Assembly: GCA_003157675.1 (NCBI GenBank) | Contig: PMKG01000150.1 | Span: 1-8,472 of the forward strand | Length of the DNA: 8,472 nt | Source: Acidobacteriota bacterium | GTDB lineage: Bacteria; Acidobacteriota; Vicinamibacteria; Vicinamibacterales; Fen-181 | Direction: 5' to 3' | In this document: positions 1 to 5,773 of the stretch, piece after piece | Layout of the letters: the number at the start of each line of letters is the position of its first letter | Position numbering within the stretch: the stretch's first letter is position 1 | Notes under the pieces: model-generated | Database searches by the model: none | Told to the model about the DNA's origin: nothing | Seen by the model: the letters and a program-made list of their open reading frames with translations, nothing else | Made by a program: the position numbers and the translations under genes

Positions 1-2059
1 TCTCGCCGGTGATGAGCACCGTCAGGTCGTTGGACTGGAGCCGTTCGATCTGCTCCACGACGCGCGACATGGCCGCGCTCGCGCAGACGAAGCCGGGCAT
101 CACGGCATCGAGCGTCTGGAGCGCCTTCGCGTCGCGCGGCTGCGCCACGCGCTCGCGGGTGCCGCAGAGGGCGAATCCCTGGCGTGCCACGGCGGCGATC
201 ATGCGAAGGCGACGGGAGGTGGCCTGGCCGATCGGGCGCGTCGAGGCGACGAGCGCCAGCCGCTCGTCGTCGCCCTCGTGGCCGACCGACTCGAGATAGA
301 ACTCGCCGCGACCGTAGCCGTCGCCGCGCACGGCCGCGCGCGCGAGCGCCGTGGCCGCCTCGGTCTCGCAGCCGGTCGAGGACACGGCGCGAATCTCTTC
401 GCCGTCGGCCCGCAGGAACACGACGGCCGGATCGCCCGACGCCGCCTCGGAGAACGCCGACGCGGTCTCGATCGCGAGCAGGTCGGGCATCACCGCGGCA
501 TCGACCAGGCGCCTGACGATCACGTCGTCGGCCTCTCCGGGCGCCGTCAGGTACTCTCCCGTCGTCTGGGCCGGCGCGCGGAGTCGGGCGCTGGCGCGGG
601 CCTCCTCGAGGTCCGGCGCCGCGCCGAGCGACTCGAACACGGTCATCGCTTCGCGCAGGTAGCGCTCGGCCGTGGACCGGGCCCCCACCTCGGCGACCAG
701 GCGGCCGAGGGCGAGCCGGCTGAGCGCCGCCTGGTACCGGTCGCCGAGCAGGTCGAACACGCTCGCGCTCTGCGCGAGGTCGTGGTAGGCATCGGTCGCG
801 CGGCCGCGCCTGAGGTGTACCTGCGCGCGCAGCCGGAGATAGTCGCCCCACGCGCCCGGCGTCGCCCGGGGGTCGAGATGCGCGACGGCGAGGCTGAGCC
901 GGCGCTCGGCCTCCTCCACGGCGCCGTCGGCGAGGAGGGCCTCGGCGGCGAGCAGTTCGGCCTGGATAGCGTCGGCGGCGGGCACGCCCGGCGCCGTGGC
1001 GATCTCCACGGCGAGACGCAGCGCGTCGGCGCGGATGCCGCGGCGCAGCGCCAGTCTGGCGGTGAGCAGGCGGATCGACCACTCGTACCAGCGGTTGGCC
1101 TCGAGACCGTAGGTGCCGTACGCCGCGGAGGCCTGCTGCAGGCACCGCTCGGCGTCGTCGTACTCCCCGCGCACGAGATGGATCTGCGCGAGCGTGTCGA
1201 AGACGGCGCCGGACGTCTCGTGCAGCTGCACCGGCGTCCGGATCTCGAGCGCGCGCGTCAGCACCTGCTCGGCCCGGGAGAGGTCGCCGAGCCGGACGCA
1301 AATCTGTCCGAGCGAGGCCAGCGCGACGGCCAGGCCGTGCACCGAGCCGGCGTGCTCGTGCAGCGACAGGGCGCGCTCGGCCAGCGCCAGCGCCTGGTCG
1401 TGGCGGTGGCGCATCAGCGTGACGTTGGCCTGGTTGCCGCACACGAGCGCCAGCACGTCCTCGGCGCGCACGGCGCTGGCGAGGCGCTCGGCCTGTCGCA
1501 GCGACGCCATCGCCTCGTCGAACTGTCCCGACTGCGCCGCCACGATGCCGGTCAGCGAGTGGCAGAGCGCGAGGTGGCGGCGATCGCCAGCGGCGTTGAG
1601 GGCCGAGATCGCCTTGGTGACCTCCTCCCGTACGATCGCCGGGTCGCCCACCTGGCGGTAGCACACGCCCAGCGCGTAGTGCGCCAGGCCGATCGCCCGC
1701 GAGTCGAGCGCCAGTTCCGCCTGCTTGAGGGCGCGGCCGAGCAGGGCAATCGCGCGCGACTGATCGCCGCGGAGCGCGGCGAGGCGGCCGTGGAGGCGCC
1801 AGAGGGCCGAGAGCTGCCCGGGCGGGATTCGCTCACGCGTGACGTCGGGCGGCCGGCCGAGCACGGTGGCCGCCTGCGTGATGTCATCGCGAAGCAACCA
1901 GGCTTCGGCCATCGCGCAGCGGATGGCCAGTTCGTCCTCGCGCCGAAGCCCCGGAGCGTTCAGCGCGTGCGAGAGCGCATCGAGGGCCTCGGCGCCTCGC
2001 CCGCGCTGGAGTGCGGCGGCGGCGCGCGCCATCGACGGCTGAAAGGACTCGGCGGGCAC
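1..2059 (-). CDS. TPR / GAF-like / sigma-54-type AAA+ transcriptional regulator, C-terminal part missing
   Basis: This gene runs off the left edge; 686 codons are visible. Residues about 15-490 are helical repeats of TPR type, clearest in the pattern LGQICVRLGDLSRAEQVL near residue 252 and LAQIHLVRGEYDDAERCL near residue 300. Residues about 527-632 look like a degenerate GAF domain (PAVVFLRADGEE from 544, then a closing LRMIAAVARQGFAL helix). From residue 655, PGFVCASAAMSRVVEQIERL followed by LTVLITGE is the characteristic entry into the AAA+ domain of NtrC-type enhancer-binding proteins. The Walker A motif itself is just outside the window. Such proteins sense through TPR/GAF modules and remodel sigma-54 RNA polymerase at enhancers. 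The ATPase core, GAFTGA loop and helix-turn-helix cannot be seen, so this is inferred from the domain entry. The chosen start is GTG at 2059, directly downstream of a TATACT box. An in-frame ATG at 2095 is the alternative, but its GGGAGG touches the start codon with no spacing. The gene is divergent from the 2126 gene. Confidence 0.85.
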   Translation of the reverse strand, partial: MPAESFQPSMARAAAALQRGRGAEALDALSHALNAPGLRREDELAIRCAMAEAWLLRDDITQAATVLGRPPDVTRERIPPGQLSALWRLHGRLAALRGDQSRAIALLGRALKQAELALDSRAIGLAHYALGVCYRQVGDPAIVREEVTKAISALNAAGDRRHLALCHSLTGIVAAQSGQFDEAMASLRQAERLASAVRAEDVLALVCGNQANVTLMRHRHDQALALAERALSLHEHAGSVHGLAVALASLGQICVRLGDLSRAEQVLTRALEIRTPVQLHETSGAVFDTLAQIHLVRGEYDDAERCLQQASAAYGTYGLEANRWYEWSIRLLTARLALRRGIRADALRLAVEIATAPGVPAADAIQAELLAAEALLADGAVEEAERRLSLAVAHLDPRATPGAWGDYLRLRAQVHLRRGRATDAYHDLAQSASVFDLLGDRYQAALSRLALGRLVAEVGARSTAERYLREAMTVFESLGAAPDLEEARASARLRAPAQTTGEYLTAPGEADDVIVRRLVDAAVMPDLLAIETASAFSEAASGDPAVVFLRADGEEIRAVSSTGCETEAATALARAAVRGDGYGRGEFYLESVGHEGDDERLALVASTRPIGQATSRRLRMIAAVARQGFALCGTRERVAQPRDAKALQTLDAVMPGFVCASAAMSRVVEQIERLQSNDLTVLITGE

Positions 2060-2065
2060 GGCGAG

Positions 2066-2071
2066 AGTATA
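2066..2071 (-). promoter_or_regulatory. Candidate -10 box (TATACT) of the TPR regulator gene
   Basis: On the minus strand TATACT ends 6 nt before the GTG at 2059, so a sigma-70-type start would fall on the first base of that GTG. No convincing TTGACA-like -35 box lies 16-18 bp upstream, and there is no Shine-Dalgarno sequence at this start. A leaderless transcript is the simplest reading. If the ATG at 2095 is the true start, this box would be coding and irrelevant. Confidence 0.4.
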
Positions 2072-2098
2072 GCAGCCCGTGGCGAGAGGCTCCATCCT

Positions 2099-2111
2099 CC
2101 CGGAGTCCGGG
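2099..2111. promoter_or_regulatory. 13-bp perfect palindrome beside a -10 box, possible operator
   Basis: CCCGGA and TCCGGG are exact reverse complements separated by one base. The site abuts the TATAGG box of the plus-strand gene, so it would sit in the spacer between -10 and -35. The single-base centre rules out an RNA hairpin with 6-bp arms and favours a dimeric DNA-binding protein site. No regulator is identified. Confidence 0.35.
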
Positions 2112-2117
2112 TATAGG
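2112..2117 (+). promoter_or_regulatory. Candidate -10 box (TATAGG) of the small helical-protein gene
   Basis: TATAGG is followed by 8 nt and the ATG at 2126, which predicts a 2-nt leader. The same bases contain AGGA (2115-2118), 7 nt from the ATG, which could act as a Shine-Dalgarno if transcription starts further upstream; the two readings exclude each other. The overlapping minus-strand hexamer TATACC (2115-2110) could also serve the ATG alternative of the divergent regulator. Confidence 0.35.
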
Positions 2118-2125
2118 ATCGAGTC

Positions 2126-2365
2126 ATGGCGAGAGGATGGGAGAGCAAGTCGATCGAAGTACAGCAGGACGAGGCGTCGCGCCGGAGCGCCGGGAGCGGG
2201 CACCCGGCGACGTCGCAAGAGCGGGCACGGCAGCAACAGCGGCGCACCCTGGAACTGGCGCGGGCCAGGGCGGCGGCCGACCTCGAGCGCGCGACGACCG
2301 ACGCGCACCGGGCGATGCTCAACCGGGCGATCGCCGACCTCGACGATCGGCTCGGCCGCATCTGA
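2126..2365 (+). CDS. Small conserved-looking charged helical protein, function unknown
   Basis: The product has 79 residues and begins MARGWESKSIEVQQDEA. It has no signal peptide or membrane segment and is rich in Arg, Ala, Glu and Gln. Residues about 30-78 (ERARQQQRRTLELARARAAADLERA, then AHRAMLNRAIADLDDRLGRI) have the spacing of a continuous amphipathic helix or coiled coil, so a cytoplasmic helical-hairpin or dimerising protein is plausible. From memory, small proteins with a similar GWESKS opening occur as hypothetical proteins in Acidobacteriota; I cannot name a family or function. Support for a real gene comes from its own promoter-like sequence, an AGGA 7 nt before the ATG, and a length that fills the space between the divergent regulator and the convergent pgsW, leaving only 15 bp to the pgsW stop. 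The longer overlapping frames here look like GC-driven shadows. Confidence 0.7.
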   Translation: MARGWESKSIEVQQDEASRRSAGSGHPATSQERARQQQRRTLELARARAAADLERATTDAHRAMLNRAIADLDDRLGRI

Positions 2366-2370
2366 TCGTC
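2342..2370. terminator. Weak inverted repeat between convergent genes, possible bidirectional terminator
   Basis: GACGATC (2342-2348) and GATCGTC (2364-2370) are exact reverse complements. A G-T and a G-C pair extend the stem to 9 bp around an 11-nt loop. The right arm overlaps the TGA of the small gene and lies 10 bp from the pgsW stop. No T-run follows on either strand, so this is not a standard intrinsic terminator. Confidence 0.2.
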
Positions 2371-2380
2371 CGGCGCGAGC

Positions 2381-3403
2381 TCACCGCGCCTCACCGCCCA
2401 GCGGGATGCCCCAGCGAAGCGCCAGGTCGCGCACGTTGAGCAGCGTGAGGACGCGGACGTGCTGCTCGGCGAACCTGGCCATCACGCCGCGATCTTCCGA
2501 CCGGTCGAACGAAACGGCCGGGACGAATCCGCTCCGCAGTCGCAACACGGTGGGCGATCGTCCGAGGCTCGCGGCGGTGCCGCCCACGTTGATGTAGAGC
2601 GCGATCGGCCGGCCGCCTGCCGCGCGCCGATAGAGGGCGAGCCGCCGACCGACGGCGTCGCGAAAACCGGACGGCCGCAGGGGCGCGGCGCCGAGACACG
2701 TCGCCGCCTGGTCTCTGATACGCGCCGCGAGATCCCTCGCGTCCGGCTCGAGCCCCCAGCCGCGATCGTCGTCGCCACCGGCGGTGATGGCCGCCGAGGC
2801 CCGAGGGAGAAGCCCCGCTCGGACCACGCGACACTCAATCTCGGGCCAGGTGAAACCGGGCTGATTGGCGCCCCAGGTGGACGCGGTCACGGACGAGACG
2901 GTCACCAGCTCGACGCCGAGTTCGCGGGCCGCCGCCATCACCGCCAGGTTCAGCCCGGGAAACGAGCCGGAGAATCCCGCCGCGATCAGGTCGCCGCGCC
3001 CGATCCCCTCGGCCGAGAGGCGCCGCGTCAGGACGGCGGCCCAGAGCGGGTCGGTCGCCGTCCGCTTCGACTCGAGTGTCCCCAGCGTGGTGACGAGCGG
3101 CGTCCACTCACCGCCAATCAGTCCCGAGAGATCCCCGCTCGCGTCGGCGGACACGACGGATTCCGCCTTGGCCGCCCTGATCAGGGCCTCGGCCCGACGC
3201 ACGATCTGCGCGGCCGCGTTCGCCCTGGTGTCGAGTCCGCCGGGCGAGTGCCGGTCGAGCGCCATCCGCGTGGCGCCCGCAGGCGCGACGCGGAACCACG
3301 AAGGGAAGAGCAGCACGAATCCCGTCGCGACCAGGCCCAGCACGGCCAGCATCGCGCCTTGGGCGGGGGTCCTGCCGAGGTGCGGCCGGAACGGCTCAGA
3401 CAC
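2381..3403 (-). CDS. pgsW: Poly-gamma-glutamate system protein (PgsW-type), membrane-anchored
   Basis: The protein has 340 residues. A short basic N-terminus (RPHLGR) precedes one hydrophobic segment at about 17-33 with no cleavage site evident, so the remaining ~300 residues probably face the periplasm. Recognisable blocks are IGGEWTPLVTTLG (96-108), a glycine/serine loop AAGFSGSFPGLN (141-152), VSSVTASTWGANQPGFTWPEIE (169-190) and YINVGGTAASLG (270-281). Together these match the 'poly-gamma-glutamate system protein' family that accompanies PgsB and PgsC in some bacteria. Its biochemical role is not established to my knowledge. It is the last gene of the pgsB-pgsC-pgsW operon. Its GTG start overlaps the pgsC stop by 8 nt, so it is probably translationally coupled; no strong Shine-Dalgarno is seen. 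Family assignment is by motif memory, supported by its neighbours. Confidence 0.85.
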   Translation of the reverse strand: MSEPFRPHLGRTPAQGAMLAVLGLVATGFVLLFPSWFRVAPAGATRMALDRHSPGGLDTRANAAAQIVRRAEALIRAAKAESVVSADASGDLSGLIGGEWTPLVTTLGTLESKRTATDPLWAAVLTRRLSAEGIGRGDLIAAGFSGSFPGLNLAVMAAARELGVELVTVSSVTASTWGANQPGFTWPEIECRVVRAGLLPRASAAITAGGDDDRGWGLEPDARDLAARIRDQAATCLGAAPLRPSGFRDAVGRRLALYRRAAGGRPIALYINVGGTAASLGRSPTVLRLRSGFVPAVSFDRSEDRGVMARFAEQHVRVLTLLNVRDLALRWGIPLGGEAR

Positions 3404-3833
3404 GCGCGAGCCCCATCAGGATCAGGCGGACGGCTGCGGCCACCAGCAGCGTCAGTCCCACCGTCACGCCCACGCCCTGCTGGAGAGCGGTGTTCGCGAT
3501 CAGGCCAGGGACGATGTAGCCGACGGCGCGCAGAGAGGCAGCCTCCGGCGGCAAGATGAACACGAGGTGCTCGAGAGCGGCATTGAGGAGGAACCCGACG
3601 AGCACCGTGATGCCGAACCGACGGCGCCCGTACAGAATGACAAGCCGTCCGATCCCGTGGCGGACGACGGCCAGCGTCGAGAGCGCGACGAGGAACGTCG
3701 CCGCAAGGCGCCAGGGCTGGTCGAGGTAGAGCGCCAGGTAGCCCGGCACGACGAGCCCGGCCGAGGCCACGCCGAAGACCTCGGAGACGATCAGGCTCAG
3801 GGTGAGGCCAATGCCAATCGCGACTTCAATCAC
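3396..3833 (-). CDS. pgsC: Poly-gamma-glutamate biosynthesis membrane protein PgsC/CapC
   Basis: The 145-residue, strongly hydrophobic product is close to the ~149 residues of Bacillus PgsC. Diagnostic blocks are GLVVPGYLALYLDQP (26-40), VILYGRRRFG (65-74) and GYIVPGLIANTALQQG (105-120). The two VPG motifs, each after a hydrophobic stretch, suggest an internal repeat of two membrane half-units. In characterised systems PgsC is an integral membrane partner of the PgsB ligase and is needed for glutamate polymerisation. The GTG start at 3833 overlaps the pgsB stop by 8 nt, and a strong GAGGAGG lies 9 nt upstream inside pgsB. No key residue known to me is missing. Confidence 0.95.
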   Translation of the reverse strand: MIEVAIGIGLTLSLIVSEVFGVASAGLVVPGYLALYLDQPWRLAATFLVALSTLAVVRHGIGRLVILYGRRRFGITVLVGFLLNAALEHLVFILPPEAASLRAVGYIVPGLIANTALQQGVGVTVGLTLLVAAAVRLILMGLARV

Positions 3834-4995
3834 GGGAGGCCGCCTCCTCGATCAGGCGCGGGACATCGAGGCCGCGCGTGTTGCCGCAGACGACGACGGC
3901 CGCTCCGCCCGCGTGCTTCGCAAGCCACTCGGCCAGCCGGCCGGTCGTCACAAACGTCGTCGTGCCGGGCGCCCGTTCGGTGACCAGCCTTCTCCAGGAG
4001 GAGAGAGGCGGCCGGGCGCCGGTGACGACCAGACGGTCCGCCGCCGGGAAGGCGTCGCAACGACGGGCGAAGCCGTCCAATCTCGGCGCGCGGTCCTCGC
4101 GGTGGTGGTACACGAGAATCCTCGGGGGCAGGGTGCCGCGGCCGCGGGACGGGTCCCGCCACGGCTCGAATCCTTCGAGCAGGATCGCCAGCGACTCGGG
4201 GTCGTTGGCGGCCGTCGCATCGAGCCACCGCACCTCACCTCGTCGCAGTGAGTCGACGCCCTGCCGCACCTGGCCGGGATCGCGCGGGGCGCGCGCGAAG
4301 CCGGCCCGCGCCACCCCGTCGTCGATGCCGACCTGCCTCGTGACGGCGAGGGCGAGCGAGATGTCCTCCTCGAGCCAGCGAGCCCGGTCGCCGACACCCT
4401 CAACATCGTCACGGGGGGAGTCGGCGACGACGAGCCGAGTGCCGAGTCGGAACGCCCGCTGTCGCCAGTGCGGTACGAACGGAGAGGTGGAGACGACCAG
4501 CACACCGCGCTCGGGGATTGTGTTCGAGAGCGACAGGGCAATGGTCTCCAGGTCTCGGCCCATGGTCTCCGTGTGGTCGAGGCGGACGTTGGTGATGACG
4601 CCGATGGTCGCCCGGATCATCTGCCGCTCGGTGGCGTGCTGCAAAACGGGATCGATCGCCATGCATTCGACGACCATCGCGCGCGCGCCGAGGCGGCGGG
4701 CGTGCCGGGCGAGCGCGAGTTGCTCGCGAACGTTGGCCGGGCCGCGGCGGCCGAGCGGGATCTCCCGGCCGTCCGGCAGCAGCAGGCGCGGAGCGGTGCC
4801 GGTGGTCTTGGCCATCGCAGGAATGCCGGCTTCGAGAAGGGCGGACCAGACGAGGCGCGTGACCGTGGACTTGGCGCGCGTGCCGTTCACGTGGATCCGA
4901 ATGGGCAGGCCGGCGAGCGCGCGATCGCGCGCGACGCGCTCGGCAAGTCCGAGCGCCAGCAGGACGAGCAGGCAGAGGGTCAGGATCGCAGGCAC
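3826..4995 (-). CDS. pgsB: Poly-gamma-glutamate synthase ligase PgsB/CapB
   Basis: This is the ATP-dependent amide ligase, of the Mur-ligase fold, that activates the glutamate carboxylate and extends the gamma-linked chain. From GTG 4995 it has 389 residues, against about 393 in Bacillus. The order is an N-terminal membrane helix (3-18), the nucleotide loop VNGTRAKSTVTR (36-47), the ECMAIDP block, NVRLDHTETMG, then TAANDPESLAILLEGF, VYHHREDRAPRLDGFA and VVCGNTRGLDVPRLIEE. All align in order with Bacillus PgsB, and the P-loop glycine falls at residue 38 versus 37 there, which supports the start. The frame stays open to an ATG at 5232, but that would overrun the divergent tesA and add a low-complexity extension. 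One oddity: the usual Gly before the P-loop Lys is Ala41 (codon GCC). It is the first gene of the operon; no strong Shine-Dalgarno is visible. Confidence 0.95.
   Translation of the reverse strand: MPAILTLCLLVLLALGLAERVARDRALAGLPIRIHVNGTRAKSTVTRLVWSALLEAGIPAMAKTTGTAPRLLLPDGREIPLGRRGPANVREQLALARHARRLGARAMVVECMAIDPVLQHATERQMIRATIGVITNVRLDHTETMGRDLETIALSLSNTIPERGVLVVSTSPFVPHWRQRAFRLGTRLVVADSPRDDVEGVGDRARWLEEDISLALAVTRQVGIDDGVARAGFARAPRDPGQVRQGVDSLRRGEVRWLDATAANDPESLAILLEGFEPWRDPSRGRGTLPPRILVYHHREDRAPRLDGFARRCDAFPAADRLVVTGARPPLSSWRRLVTERAPGTTTFVTTGRLAEWLAKHAGGAAVVVCGNTRGLDVPRLIEEAASRD
3843..3849 (-). promoter_or_regulatory. Shine-Dalgarno GAGGAGG of pgsC
   Basis: This anti-16S-complementary heptamer lies within the end of pgsB, 9 nt before the GTG of pgsC. 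It fixes that start and shows that internal operon genes here use ordinary ribosome binding, in contrast to the leader-poor first genes. Confidence 0.7.
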
Positions 4996-5027
4996 GAATC
5001 CGGAACACGGAAGAGCGGGGTCGCGTA

Positions 5028-5033
5028 AGTATA
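5028..5033 (-). promoter_or_regulatory. Candidate -10 box (TATACT) of the pgsBCW operon
   Basis: On the minus strand TATACT predicts a start near 5021 and a leader of about 26 nt to the pgsB GTG. It overlaps the TATAAT of the plus-strand promoter by four bases. The -35 position (5056-5051, TCGTGA) matches TTGACA at only three of six bases. Confidence 0.45.
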
Positions 5034-5035
5034 AT
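5030..5035 (+). promoter_or_regulatory. Consensus -10 box (TATAAT) of the tesA-ybbA-ybbP operon
   Basis: This is a perfect TATAAT, conspicuous in very GC-rich DNA. Nine bases separate it from the GTG at 5045, so the predicted transcript begins about 3 nt before the start codon. There is no room for a Shine-Dalgarno and no recognisable -35 hexamer (ACGGAA at the 17-bp spacing). Confidence 0.6.
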
Positions 5036-5044
5036 TGAATCGCA

Positions 5045-5773
5045 GTGATTTCACGATTTCCCCGGCGTCGTCCGTGGCTGTTCGCGCTCGCGGTGCTCGC
5101 GATGCTCGGGGGCGGCGCGTCGTGCCGATCGCGGGACCGGGCGAGTCCGGCCCGATCGGCGCCTCCTCCAGTCGCGGCCGCCAGCCCCGCTTCCGCGGCG
5201 CGGCCCACGGCCTCGCGTCCGAAGATCGTCATCCTCGGCGACAGCCTGACGGCGGGACTGGGGCTCTCGCAGAACGACGCCTATCCGGCGCTTCTGCAGC
5301 AGCGGCTCGACGGCGCGGGCTTTCGCTTCGAGGTGGTCAACGCGGGCGTGTCGGGCGACACGAGCGCGGGAGGCCTCAGCCGGCTCGACTGGTCGCTCGA
5401 CGGCGACGTGCGGATCCTCGTTGTGGCCCTGGGCGGGAACGACGGGCTGCGAGGGCTTCCCCCCGAGGAGATGAAGAAGAACCTCGGGGAGATCATCCGG
5501 CGCGCGCGCGACCGGCATATCGCCGTGCTGCTCACCGGCATGGAGTCGCCGACCAACCTGGGGCCGGACTATCAGCGGCAGTTCCACGACGTGTTTCCGG
5601 CGCTGGCACAGGCGTATCGGACGGCGTTCCTTCCGTTCCTGCTCGAGGACGTGGCCGGGCGTCCAGAGCTCAACCAGCACGACGGGATTCATCCGACGGC
5701 CGAAGGCGCGCGGATCGTGGCCGACCACGTCTGGCGCGTCCTCGCGCCGATGGTGCGAACGGCATCACAATGA
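5045..5773 (+). CDS. tesA: Secreted GDSL esterase, TesA-like (lysophospholipase L1 / acyl-CoA thioesterase I family)
   Basis: The 242-residue SGNH hydrolase cleaves ester or thioester bonds in family members, acting on acyl-CoA analogues, lysophospholipids and aryl esters. All catalytic blocks are present: ILGDSLTAGLGL with nucleophile Ser67, NAGVSGDT with oxyanion Gly101, GGNDGLRG with Asn132, and DGIHP with Asp213 and His216. The Ser-to-Gly spacing of 34 equals that of E. coli TesA. The N-terminus has Arg-rich residues 4-9, a hydrophobic core 11-21 and GASC ending at Cys27, then a Pro/Ala-rich linker to residue 59. The linker and Cys suggest a lipoprotein on a flexible tether, but the -3 residue is Gly rather than the usual Leu, so a cleaved or uncleaved signal peptide remains possible. 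The GTG start at 5045 is chosen because it opens the signal peptide; it lies just after TATAAT. The stop overlaps the ABC ATPase start (ATGA). Confidence 0.92.
   Translation: MISRFPRRRPWLFALAVLAMLGGGASCRSRDRASPARSAPPPVAAASPASAARPTASRPKIVILGDSLTAGLGLSQNDAYPALLQQRLDGAGFRFEVVNAGVSGDTSAGGLSRLDWSLDGDVRILVVALGGNDGLRGLPPEEMKKNLGEIIRRARDRHIAVLLTGMESPTNLGPDYQRQFHDVFPALAQAYRTAFLPFLLEDVAGRPELNQHDGIHPTAEGARIVADHVWRVLAPMVRTASQ

Larger units (their letters stand above)
2060..2135. repeat. Three direct copies of GGCGAGAG in the divergent promoter region
   Basis: Identical octamers lie at 2060-2067, 2081-2088 and 2128-2135. The second and third copies extend to an 11-of-12 match (CGTGGCGAGAGG and CATGGCGAGAGG). 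The first two are 21 bp apart, about two helical turns. The first overlaps the minus-strand -10 box, and the third covers the first codons of the 2126 gene. They could be binding sites for a regulator of both genes, but three GC-rich octamers in a GC-rich genome may also be coincidence. Confidence 0.35.

Noticed and set aside
2060..2095. ATG at 2095 as the start of the TPR regulator
   Set aside because: It is in frame and adds 12 residues, but its GGGAGG has no spacing to the ATG and the added peptide would be encoded by the TATACT promoter box. It is kept only as an alternative.
278..2116. Open frame of 612 codons on the plus strand opposite the TPR regulator
   Set aside because: Its translation is low-complexity Arg/Gly/Ala/Glu-rich with no domain, while the opposite strand reads as a clean TPR, GAF-like and AAA+ protein. 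Long antisense frames are expected at this GC content.
5045..5054. GTGATTTCAC, a short inverted repeat resembling a CRP or FNR half-site pair
   Set aside because: The arms are only 4 bp, the spacing fits neither CRP nor FNR sites, and it encodes the first codons of tesA.
4996..5232. N-terminal extension of pgsB up to an ATG at 5232
   Set aside because: It would overlap the divergent tesA by 188 bp and its promoter. The extension is low-complexity, and the GTG at 4995 gives the length and P-loop position of Bacillus PgsB.
5035..5769. Plus-strand frame fused upstream of ybbA (465 codons)
   Set aside because: The upstream part is an out-of-frame reading of tesA. The ATPase begins naturally at ATG 5770 with an ATGA overlap.
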